A stretch of 64,000 nucleotides of DNA from an uncultured Proteiniphilum sp. (GTDB lineage: Bacteria; Bacteroidota; Bacteroidia; Bacteroidales; Dysgonomonadaceae). Below the pieces are notes generated by a model that made no database searches, was not told the DNA's origin, and saw nothing but the letters and a program-made list of their open reading frames with translations. The DNA lies in NCBI GenBank assembly GCA_927407015.1, contig CAKMJT010000001.1, positions 1 to 64,000 on the forward strand, in the 5' to 3' direction. The position numbers were made by a program, and so were the translations under genes. Numbering within the stretch: position 1 is the first letter of the stretch; the number at the start of each line of letters is the position of its first letter. Shown piece after piece: positions 29,260 through 38,067 of the stretch.

Positions 29260-30107
29260 TTTGTTTTACTTTGCGGGGGACCCAGATAGCTCTTTTTCAG
29301 TCCGCCGAAGTTGATCAGTATCTTTTGTAAAACAATTCCGGGATCAAGCACCCGGAACCGTACCGTTTGTTTGCCCGGTTCCTGCAGGGTATGGGTCGTG
29401 ATGGTTTCGTTGATGCTGCGGGCCTGCCATTGCTCCATCTGTCTGACATCGTAGTCCCGGTTGATATGGACAATCGTCTCTTCCCCGCCATTGAATGAAA
29501 CGGCGTAACGCAACCCCCTGTTCTGATTAAAATTGAGGGTAGGAGACAACAGTATATGCAGTTCCATTTCACCTGCCGACAGGGTCTCCATATCATATTC
29601 AAGATATACTGGCTCACCGGCAGCGGGATAGATGTGCTGAGGAAAGGTGGTTACCGCCGATATAGTTTTTCCCAACCCCGGAATCACCTCCCAGTGAATA
29701 GCATCCGTACCCTGTGAACGGGAAAAATTCTCTGCTTCGATGGAGATATAACCTTCTCTTTCCATAAACATTTTCGGCTGCCGCAGATCCGGTTCAATCA
29801 CATAGGTCACTGCAGGCATCACACTCTTTTCCGGCTGCTGCCAGTAGGTGTAGCCGATACGCACCTGATCCATCATATGGGCCCACTTACCCCCGGCCAT
29901 CACATTGTTGTAATGATGTGTAAGCAATGAATCGAGGTTGAAGCACTCTTTTGCCTTGTCGGCCCAATAGTTGGCTGCCGGATCACCCTTCTTAGCGTAC
30001 CATTTGTTATTGGCCATGGCATAATACATCTCATAGAGATTGGAGCAGGCATGGTATTTTGTACCGGTAATCATCATCTTCCTGCATGTTTGATTCAACT
30101 GTTTCAT
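29256..30107 (-). pseudogene. C-terminal part of a GH115 alpha-glucuronidase, catalytic N-terminal region missing
   Basis: KYHACSNLYEMYYAMANNKWYAKKGDPAANYWADKAKECF...GGKWAHMMDQVRIGYTYWQQPEKSVMPAVTYV is GH115 C-terminal-like; only 283 aa, no signal peptide; in-frame stop lies upstream of the ATG. Confidence 0.75.
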
Positions 30108-30220
30108 ATATGTTTGTCTGTTAACCGTCAGAGATGGACAACGGATCGTATATCCGGATCAATAAAGTAGAGAACAGATGGATATGCAATTAAAGTATGA
30201 ATATAATTAAAAATGTTTAA

Positions 30221-30262
30221 AGGAAATACAAGGAGAGCAGAAATGCTCTCCTTGTATTTCCT
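30221..30262 (-). terminator. Perfect 19-bp inverted repeat with 4-nt loop immediately after susD (intra-operon terminator/attenuator or mRNA 3'-end stabiliser)
   Basis: AGGAAATACAAGGAGAGCA-GAAA-TGCTCTCCTTGTATTTCCT, 17 bp past the susD stop; minus strand continues TTTAAACATTTTT. Confidence 0.85.
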
Positions 30263-30278
30263 GTTTACTTACAAATAC

Positions 30279-32213
30279 TTAATAGCCCGGATTCTGATAG
30301 GCTTTCTTTTCCTCTTCAGTCATCGTCATTCCGTCAATCTGTCCCTGCGGGATGGGACGCAGATAATGGTACTTCTCGATGGTGCGGTTATAAACTACCC
30401 GGTTATGATCACCGGCAGCCGATCCACAGATAGAGTAAGATCCGGCCAGCTCAGCCCACTTCTGCGTACGGATCAGGTCGTGCCAGCGGTAACCTTCACC
30501 AAAGAACTCGCGGCTGCGTTCCGCCAGGATATAATTGATGTCAATCACGGCAGGTGTGGCTGCTATCATGGCAGCACTGCGGTCTTCCACCTTTGCATAG
30601 TTCCCGTTGTTTTTCCAGCGCCATTTCCCTGCACGTGCACGTAGTACGTTCACGAGCTGGCGGGCTGTCATCGATCCGGTGGCACCTTTCACGGCTGCCT
30701 CGGCAGCGATCAGGTAGAACTCAGAGAACTTGGCTATATTCCAGGGACGGGTAATCGCTCCATTGGGCTGTCCGAGGCCATCTTTGTTATCAGTACGGTA
30801 AGTGCCCAACTTCCAGAGACCAGGGTAATAGATACGGCTGATCCCGCTGGGAGCTATCACCCAGTCGGCTCTGCCCGGCAGTGTGCCGGCACCCACGTTG
30901 CTCGGTCCGCCACCGGCAGGATAGGTGACAGGAATAAGGGGCTCCTCTTCCAGGAAGGTAAGCACCGGTTCCCCATTCTTCACAGGCAGTCCATTGGCAT
31001 TGAAGAGCGTTTCCTCAGTGCGGCCGCCTTTTCCCCAATTTCCGTAATATACGGAAGCAAACGTACCGTCGAAGCGGCTGTCATTCGTTTTATCGTCAAA
31101 TGTTTCGGTAAAAGCTTCTATGGTCGGTGCCATACGCGTCCAGGGACGGCCTCCCCACTGAACGGCATCCCGCTGTACGGAGGAGATGCTGTAGTCTGTT
31201 CCGTTGGCTGAGCTGCGCACGTTGGTGTAATTGCAGGTCACATACCAGACAGCATAATTCTCAGGCGGCGCACCGTTAGACCAGGAAAGGCTTGCCTGAT
31301 TGTAGTATTCATCCTCGATATGATCTGAGTAAAGTACAATTTCCTTGTTACGGTCGTTGCTGCCCAGGTGTACATCATAGTAATGGTCGAGCAGGCCGAA
31401 CGGACCTGGGTTGTTGATACCCTCGAGTGATACGTTGTAAGCTTCCTGATAATACCAGGCAGCATCGTGTCCGTCGGGATCGGTACGGGGTGTTTCCGGA
31501 TAGGTAGGAATACCGTTCGGATTCTCCAGCCACCAGGCATAGGTGAGAAAGGCCTTTGCCAGGAAAAGACGGGCAGCGGTTTTGGTGACACCACCGGTCA
31601 CGCGGCCTGTTTCGGGCAGGTTGGCAATGGCGGTCTTCAGATCAGGGAAGACAGCTTTTGTATACACTTCAGGTACTGTATTGCGGACCGAAACGCGGGA
31701 GGGTGAGGTATTGAACTTCAGCTCACCGGAACCCAGATCGAGGGGGACGCCGCCAAATGTCTGTACCAGAAGGAAGTAGTCGTAAGCGCGCCAGAAGCGT
31801 GCTTCTGAAATCAGTGACTCTGCCAGTCCGACCTCGCTGGCATTTTCGATGATTCCGCTGGCGGTATTGATATTGCTGTATACACCTCCCCAGAGCGCGT
31901 CGGAACGGCTGCTGGAAGGGTTCAGTGATCCCACACCCGACATATCGGTGTCCTTGAAATTATTATCTGCACTCTGCGCATAGGTGTACTCATCGGTACC
32001 GTTCTGTGTGGCAGCATAATAATATTGACCCAGAAAATAACGGGTATGTGCATAGAGGGAAGTCAATCCGTACTGAATTCCCTGTTCCGTTTTGAAGAAT
32101 CCGGGCTCGTAGATGGAGCGGGGTTTTTCCTCCAGAATATCGTTGGAGCAACCGAAAGCCATCAAGGCCACTACGATCATTCCCAACATATTTTTATAAT
32201 TTATTTTTTTCAT
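30279..32213 (-). CDS. SusD/RagB-family outer-membrane glycan-binding lipoprotein
   Basis: MKKINYKNMLGMIVVALMAFGCSNDILEEKPRSIYEPGFFKTEQGI.. lipobox; C-terminal RSREFFGEGYRWHDLIRTQKW. Confidence 0.93.
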   Translation of the reverse strand: MKKINYKNMLGMIVVALMAFGCSNDILEEKPRSIYEPGFFKTEQGIQYGLTSLYAHTRYFLGQYYYAATQNGTDEYTYAQSADNNFKDTDMSGVGSLNPSSSRSDALWGGVYSNINTASGIIENASEVGLAESLISEARFWRAYDYFLLVQTFGGVPLDLGSGELKFNTSPSRVSVRNTVPEVYTKAVFPDLKTAIANLPETGRVTGGVTKTAARLFLAKAFLTYAWWLENPNGIPTYPETPRTDPDGHDAAWYYQEAYNVSLEGINNPGPFGLLDHYYDVHLGSNDRNKEIVLYSDHIEDEYYNQASLSWSNGAPPENYAVWYVTCNYTNVRSSANGTDYSISSVQRDAVQWGGRPWTRMAPTIEAFTETFDDKTNDSRFDGTFASVYYGNWGKGGRTEETLFNANGLPVKNGEPVLTFLEEEPLIPVTYPAGGGPSNVGAGTLPGRADWVIAPSGISRIYYPGLWKLGTYRTDNKDGLGQPNGAITRPWNIAKFSEFYLIAAEAAVKGATGSMTARQLVNVLRARAGKWRWKNNGNYAKVEDRSAAMIAATPAVIDINYILAERSREFFGEGYRWHDLIRTQKWAELAGSYSICGSAAGDHNRVVYNRTIEKYHYLRPIPQGQIDGMTMTEEEKKAYQNPGY

Positions 32214-32317
32214 ACGATTATTATTTTTCACATTATGGTGTATGGAACTCGCCTTACTCATTCTCCTGTGTGTAAATGATGATACGGCACTTTTCATATG
32301 TCTGTGTGATAAGGAGA

Positions 32318-35300
32318 TTAAAAAGTCAAATTAATTCCGAACAGATAGTTGCGTGTCTGCGGTGAGTTGGTACCTACAGTAAGCATGGTGCTCTCGTTGT
32401 AAGGAAGGCTGGATGTTACCGCAGCATTCTCATCACCGAAAGAGTTGGTCACCGGATCCAATCCTGACTCCTTGTTGAAAGGAGAGAACAGGACAAACGC
32501 ATTCTGAAGGCTGAAATAGAGGCGTGCATTTGCGATACCTGCTCTTTTTACCCACGAAGTGTTGGGATCGAAATTGTAACCGAGTGTGATCTGTCCCACC
32601 TTGAAGTAGGAGGCGTCGAAGTAACCCATGGTACTACCGTATTTTGGGTTGTCACCGCTCTGGATACCACCCGGTTTCGGGTATTTGGCATCGGTGTTTT
32701 CAGGGGTCCAGTAGTCCACTTTCACGTTACCGCGGCGTCCGGAAAGCAAGTTCAGATAACCGTTGGAGGCGTGCAGTGAGCTTACCAGGATACCACCATG
32801 CTGGTAGGTACCGATCACATTCAGGTCCCAGTTGTTGTATGCCACCCGGGTGTTGAATCCTCCCAGCCAGTCAGGGTCGGCGCTGATCACCTGCCGGTCA
32901 TCCGTACCGATCTCTCTGACGGGTTTGCCGTTTGCATCATATTCACCTGTATACTTCACCTTGATCATACCCGGATTTCCACCCTTTTCAAAATCGGTCA
33001 GATAGGCATCACCTTCCTGCCATAGTCCTATTTTCTCATAATCAAAGATTGAGTTGATGGGATATCCCACAAACCAGGCATTACCCTCATCCCGATCCTG
33101 ACCGGAAGCCAGTTCCACGATCTCGTTCTTGTTGGAGTAGAAGTTGAGCCCTGCATCCCAGCTCCAGCCGTTGTTGTTCTCAATAATCACGCCGGTGAGC
33201 GCCAGCTCCAAACCTTTGTTTTGTGATTTTCCCACATTACCCCAGAAACTGCTTACACCCGAAGTGGAGGGAAGGTTAACCTTCATCAGCAGATCATTGG
33301 TGTGGACAATATAGTAATCGGCAGAACCGCGCAGTCTGCTGTTCCACAATGAGAAGTCGACTCCCACATTGTAGGTGCTGGAGAACTCCCATCCCAGTTC
33401 CGGGTTGGGTACTTCAGACACATAGGCACCGGTGGTGGTGCTGCTGCCAAAGTTATAGGGCCGCAGTGAGAGCCTGCCGAGTGTGGCATAGGGTGTGACA
33501 GCCTGGTTGGAGGTCTGTCCCCATCCGAGACGCAGCTTCAGGTTGTCCACAGTGGTGACATTCTCCATAAACGACTCCCTTGCAATATTCCAGCCGGCAG
33601 AGATAGCGGGGTAGGTATGCCATTTGTAACCCGGTGAAAGACGGGAGGAACCATCTGAACGTAAGGCGACAGAGAGCATATAGCGATTGTCGTAGTCATA
33701 CATGACACGTCCCATCCAGGATTTCAGTCCCCACTCTTCGTAATGCTGGTCGTCAGGGTCGACGGTCACATCATCCTTGGAGGCCTGGCCCAGGTTCCAG
33801 TACTGGAAATGGTCGGAAGGGATATTGAGCGCACTCACCAGCGAACGGTCGTAATGAGTGGCTTCTTCTGAATAGAGTCCTGTGAAGTTGAGGTGATGCT
33901 TGTCGAAGTTCTTGTCATAAGTGACCACATTCTCCACCACCCACTGGTAGGTGAGTGATTTTTCGAGCGATCCGGTAGAAGCCGCTGTCGTCGTAGAGCT
34001 GAAAACGCCTGTTCCCTGGTACTGTCCCCTGTTAAACCCTCTCAGGTTTAATCCCAGATTCATGCGGTAGCTGAGTCCTTCCACGCCGGGTATCTTCACC
34101 TCACCGTAGAGCGAATTGTAAGAACCATAACCTGTCCGGTTGTCGGCATATCTGTCTCCCAGCTCAAGCACTCTGTCACGGGTGAAGGTCCAGTAGTCAT
34201 CTGCGATGGAGTGAATAATCGGTTTCACTGTTCCATCTTCGGCGTAGGGGTCGATCAGCGGAGAGGTAGCCAGTACGTTGTACATCCCCAGATTTGATCC
34301 GTTGGTCACATTATAGTTGTTGTTGGAGGTAAGTCCGAAGCGGAGGTACCTGCCGATGCTCTGATCAATGTTGGCGCGCAGGTTGATGCGGTTGTAATTC
34401 TGTCCGGGCATCAGTGATTTGTCTTCATAATAACCGGCTCCAAAGGTGTAGCTGCCCCCGGCCGTACCACCGGATACACCGATGTCATGGCTCATCACCA
34501 TGCCTGATTCAAACATCAGGTCCTGCCAGTCGGTGTTCACACCTTCTGCTTCATCACTCCCCAATGTTGGGCGGGTGCCGCCACCTTCAAGGTTCTCCTT
34601 GTAGATACCCGCATCCTGACGCAACTGGTAGAGTTCCTCACCACTCATCATCGGATAACGGTTGAAGAGTGTCTTTGCTCCGTAATAGGCGTTGTAGTTT
34701 ACTCTGGGCTTCTGACCTGCCATGCCTTTGAAGGTGCTGATCATGATCACCCCGTTGGCACCTCTTGATCCGTAAATTGCAGTGGATGAGGCATCCTTCA
34801 GGATGTCAATACTCTTGATATCATTGGGGTTGATGTCGGACAGTGATCCGGCAAACGGAATCCCATCAAGCACTACCAACGGGTCGTTCTCTGCATTGAG
34901 TGAACGGGTACCGCGGATACGGATCTGCATATCTGCTCCCGGTTTGGAGCTGCTTTGCTGCATCTGCACACCGGGTAAACGCCCCTGCAGGGCTGTGGTG
35001 ACATTGCCGGTGGGGATATCCCGCAGGGCATCTCCCTGCATGGACGATACCGAGCCGGTAACCGCTTCACGTCGCATGGTCCCGTATCCAACCACCACTA
35101 CTTCTTCGAGTAATTCGGTATCCTCTGCCAGTATGATCTGGAGGGTTGTTCTGCCGTTGAGGGCAATCGACTGCGAACGCATTCCCACATAGGAAACTTC
35201 AATCATGGCATCTGAAGGTACATTGGAAAGGGTGAAATTGCCGTTCATGTCGGTAATTGTACCATTGGTAGTGCCCTGTACCTGAACCGTGACACCGATC

Positions 35301-35428
35301 AGCGGTTCTCCCTGTGCATCAGCTACCGTTCCTTTGAGCGTCACGTTCTGAGCATAGAGACAGAAGGAAACCATACCCAACAGGGTGAGTAAGATTCCTC
35401 TTGATAGATTTGAACATTTTCTTTTCAT
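32318..35428 (-). CDS. SusC/RagA-family TonB-linked outer-membrane protein
   Basis: 1036 aa; carboxypeptidase-like domain (LKGTVADAQGEPLIGVTVQVQGT), plug (EEVVVVGYGTMRREAVTGSVSS), NPNDIKSIDILKDASSTAIYGSRGANGVIMI. Confidence 0.96.
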   Translation of the reverse strand: MKRKCSNLSRGILLTLLGMVSFCLYAQNVTLKGTVADAQGEPLIGVTVQVQGTTNGTITDMNGNFTLSNVPSDAMIEVSYVGMRSQSIALNGRTTLQIILAEDTELLEEVVVVGYGTMRREAVTGSVSSMQGDALRDIPTGNVTTALQGRLPGVQMQQSSSKPGADMQIRIRGTRSLNAENDPLVVLDGIPFAGSLSDINPNDIKSIDILKDASSTAIYGSRGANGVIMISTFKGMAGQKPRVNYNAYYGAKTLFNRYPMMSGEELYQLRQDAGIYKENLEGGGTRPTLGSDEAEGVNTDWQDLMFESGMVMSHDIGVSGGTAGGSYTFGAGYYEDKSLMPGQNYNRINLRANIDQSIGRYLRFGLTSNNNYNVTNGSNLGMYNVLATSPLIDPYAEDGTVKPIIHSIADDYWTFTRDRVLELGDRYADNRTGYGSYNSLYGEVKIPGVEGLSYRMNLGLNLRGFNRGQYQGTGVFSSTTTAASTGSLEKSLTYQWVVENVVTYDKNFDKHHLNFTGLYSEEATHYDRSLVSALNIPSDHFQYWNLGQASKDDVTVDPDDQHYEEWGLKSWMGRVMYDYDNRYMLSVALRSDGSSRLSPGYKWHTYPAISAGWNIARESFMENVTTVDNLKLRLGWGQTSNQAVTPYATLGRLSLRPYNFGSSTTTGAYVSEVPNPELGWEFSSTYNVGVDFSLWNSRLRGSADYYIVHTNDLLMKVNLPSTSGVSSFWGNVGKSQNKGLELALTGVIIENNNGWSWDAGLNFYSNKNEIVELASGQDRDEGNAWFVGYPINSIFDYEKIGLWQEGDAYLTDFEKGGNPGMIKVKYTGEYDANGKPVREIGTDDRQVISADPDWLGGFNTRVAYNNWDLNVIGTYQHGGILVSSLHASNGYLNLLSGRRGNVKVDYWTPENTDAKYPKPGGIQSGDNPKYGSTMGYFDASYFKVGQITLGYNFDPNTSWVKRAGIANARLYFSLQNAFVLFSPFNKESGLDPVTNSFGDENAAVTSSLPYNESTMLTVGTNSPQTRNYLFGINLTF

Positions 35429-35653
35429 TCTCTGATTTGTTAGATTAATAATTAATAAAGTGTTGAGTGTAGATCATTGTCTGATTTATTTGTCTAAAGC
35501 TTACAAGTTGATTATCCCGACGGAGTGTTGTATTGGATCTCTTAGTCTGATTATCTTGTATTCCTTCCTTTTTTTTTGCTTTCCGATATCTTTGTTTATT
35601 TAAAACTGTTTTTCATTCACAACAGATCGATATTGCTTCGAAAGAAAAGATAA

Positions 35654-35868
35654 TGTGGACGTACACAGTAAGCATAATATGATATTCAACAGCAGCATCA
35701 TTGGCATTTGTATTGTTTATTTTCCCCGGCACTTCTAATTTACACAAAACAAATTTCAGCAGTTAAAAAAACACGTATCCGACATGGATTAAAAAGCAAC
35801 CCTCCATAACTGTATACCTGAAAAACTGTTAAATAAATTGATAAAATCTGGAGTTGTGGACGTACACA
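35654..35868. promoter_or_regulatory. Two copies of the near-palindrome TGTGGACGTACACA (35654-35667 and 35855-35868) in the susC upstream region
   Basis: Identical 14-mers 201 bp apart; second copy extends to GTTGTGGACGTACACAAC (16/18 palindromic). Confidence 0.6.
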
Positions 35869-36124
35869 ACTCACTTTAACAACATACCTTGATCAATTTT
35901 AAACGCTCTACTCCACTAAAAAAATGATCGAACTGTATCTTTCATACAATGTATCAGCATTTTATCTCGTAAAATCTATGCTGAAGCAATAAATCATAAG
36001 ACAAAGATATGTTATATTGTTCCATGTTGATGAAAATGAACGGAAAACTTTCATAGAAAATAAACATAACAGATATCAGTTATATTTATAACATTAGCGG
36101 AACTTTTATGGAAACTATATCATA

Positions 36125-37342
36125 TCAATTACCCCACCAGTCTGTCCATTTCTGATCATCGGTATCGGTATACGGATGAATCTCCACATTCGTATCTACA
36201 GAGGTATCATCCAGCAGGAATTTGTCTATGAATGCTTCCACCTCCGGCCGTTGCCCATCGGGTAGCATGCAGTGGCCGTGACCTGCCACGATGGAGAATC
36301 CGAACCGGTCTGCGATTCCGAATGTTTCCCATACTTTTTTGGCTGCTCTACAGGATACGTAACCCGATTCATCTGCCAGCCATTCGTAGTCCGGATTTCC
36401 CAAACACAAGAGGGCGCGTGGTGCGATCATAGCCATCAGTTCATGGTGGTCGAAGGGGAGCTTGTTCACCGTATCGGAGAACCGGAACAACTCCTCCATA
36501 AACCATACATGACTGCTCCTGCCCAGTGTCTCCACCTCACCCAGTGTCTCCGAAACCCGCCAGGCAGCCGCTCCGCCGCCGCCTGACTCCTGCGCGATGG
36601 TCAGGGCGATCCGCTCATCGAATGCCGCGGCGTAGAGCGCCATTTTCCCGGCGAAGGAACAGCCGGTGATGGCGAGGTGGCTTATGTCGACAGGCAATTC
36701 ATCCCTGACGAGTTCAATACCGTCAATCAGGCGGCTGATGCCCCAGGACCAGGCACTGTAAGCACCCATGTGGATCAGTTCGGGGTAGAGCCGGTTGATT
36801 GGTTCTTCGCCTCTTTTCTGTTGCCAGGCCATCACCTCCGTGAAGTTGAAGCTGATCTGTGCGATGTCGCGGGAGGTGAAGAGGTCGGGAGGCAGGCTGC
36901 CGGAGCCTCTGCCGATACCAATCACGGCAGGAAACGGGCCCTCACCTTCGGGCAGGATCACATGGGAGGTAAGCGTCAGCGTCTCCCCTTTCACCGTGAT
37001 ACGTACTTTCAGTGTATCGTTTCCGTATTCGGCGGTGATGGAATCGGGTTGTCCCGGCTTCCTGCCGATCTCATAGTGCTGTATCTCCGCGCCGATCTCC
37101 CTTCGTCTGCGGCCCCAGTCCGCGAAACGGGTGGATCGTCCGCTGCCGTCGGACCAGGCAAAAGGATCGGGTAGTGTTTCAATCACAGGCAGTTCCTCCA
37201 TGGCGGGCAGAGTGATCTCAAAAGGGGCAACCGAATTTTCGGCATCATAGACCAGGGGAATCTCCTGGGCTCTCACCGGTATCACATTGAACCATATGAT
37301 CCATAATAAAACGGCAGTTGTGGAGAATTGATTTGTTCTCAT
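36125..37342 (-). CDS. CE15-like glucuronoyl esterase / alpha-beta hydrolase
   Basis: AITGCSFAGKMALYAAAFDERIALTIAQESGGGGAAAWR...MAMIAPRALLCLGNPDYEWLADESGYVSCRAAKKVWETFG...VAGHGHCMLPDGQ; signal peptide. Confidence 0.8.
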   Translation of the reverse strand: MRTNQFSTTAVLLWIIWFNVIPVRAQEIPLVYDAENSVAPFEITLPAMEELPVIETLPDPFAWSDGSGRSTRFADWGRRRREIGAEIQHYEIGRKPGQPDSITAEYGNDTLKVRITVKGETLTLTSHVILPEGEGPFPAVIGIGRGSGSLPPDLFTSRDIAQISFNFTEVMAWQQKRGEEPINRLYPELIHMGAYSAWSWGISRLIDGIELVRDELPVDISHLAITGCSFAGKMALYAAAFDERIALTIAQESGGGGAAAWRVSETLGEVETLGRSSHVWFMEELFRFSDTVNKLPFDHHELMAMIAPRALLCLGNPDYEWLADESGYVSCRAAKKVWETFGIADRFGFSIVAGHGHCMLPDGQRPEVEAFIDKFLLDDTSVDTNVEIHPYTDTDDQKWTDWWGN

Positions 37343-37371
37343 TGGGTTACATTGTAATGAAAAATGTTATT

Positions 37372-37634
37372 TCAGTTTTCGGGTTGTTGGATGATTCTTT
37401 TGCAACCGGTCAGCCTGGGAATACCCTGATCGGTTACTTCACAAATGAGATGAAGCGTTTGTTGCGCTGCGTCTGACGGGATCATTACCACTGCTCCTGA
37501 GGTATTGACAACTGCTATCTTTACCGCTCCCGGATAAGTCCCTGCCTCAGGCAACAGCCACCATTTGAAACTCAACTGATCACCTTCCGGATCAAAAGTT
37601 TCTGAGGCAGCCCTGATAGTGATGCTCACCGGAT
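37372..37634 (-). pseudogene. C-terminal remnant of a DUF1593 (Sde182-type) protein
   Basis: VSITIRAASETFDPEGDQLSFKWWLLPEAGTYPGAVKI...VMIPSDAAQQTLHLICEVTDQGIPRLTGCKRIIQ, only about 85 aa. Confidence 0.6.
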
Positions 37635-38028
37635 TTATTTTACCTTCATCCTTACAGGAACGATGCTATTTCCCGCTACCTTAACAGATGCAGTCCGGGT
37701 ATCGTACCCGACTGAGGCGGTTGTAGGTTCCATGTTTCTTTCTGCTGTTGTTTCGAGGGCACTTATCTGGCTGATTGTCCCCTGTAATGAAATTTGACCG
37801 AGCCAATCCATCTGCCATCATGTTCAACAGTTCAATACTGATTTCTGTTTCATCTTCGTTGATGTATGCGGTTGCTTTCACCGCAGGATCTCAGACCTCC
37901 ACCTTTATCCGGGTCATACCGGAAGCATATTTTGCATAATGAGAAAGGATATATCCGTTTCTCAACACTTCACCGGGTGCTGCGCAGATAAGGGTAAAAA
38001 GTATAGGATGAAATAGCTTTTGCATCAT
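37635..38028 (-). pseudogene. Signal peptide joined to C-terminal beta-sandwich remnant of a probable GH30 glycosidase, with in-frame TGA (37891-37893) and a frameshift near 37800
   Basis: MMQKLFHPILFTLICA/APGEVLRNGYILSHYAKYASGMTRIKVEV*DPAVKATAYINEDETEISIELLNMMADGLA-fs-GQISLQGTISQISALETTAERNMEPTTASVGYDTRTASVKVAGNSIVPVRMKVK*. Confidence 0.6.
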
Positions 38029-38067
38029 CTGATTGTGTTATCTTTTATTCTCTCCGGACGTTCCGAT

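Noticed and set aside
35587-35594. Plus-strand TATCTTTG upstream of susC as an antisense RNA promoter
   Set aside because: No TTG/TTTG at 19-21 bp upstream; not supported without TSS data.
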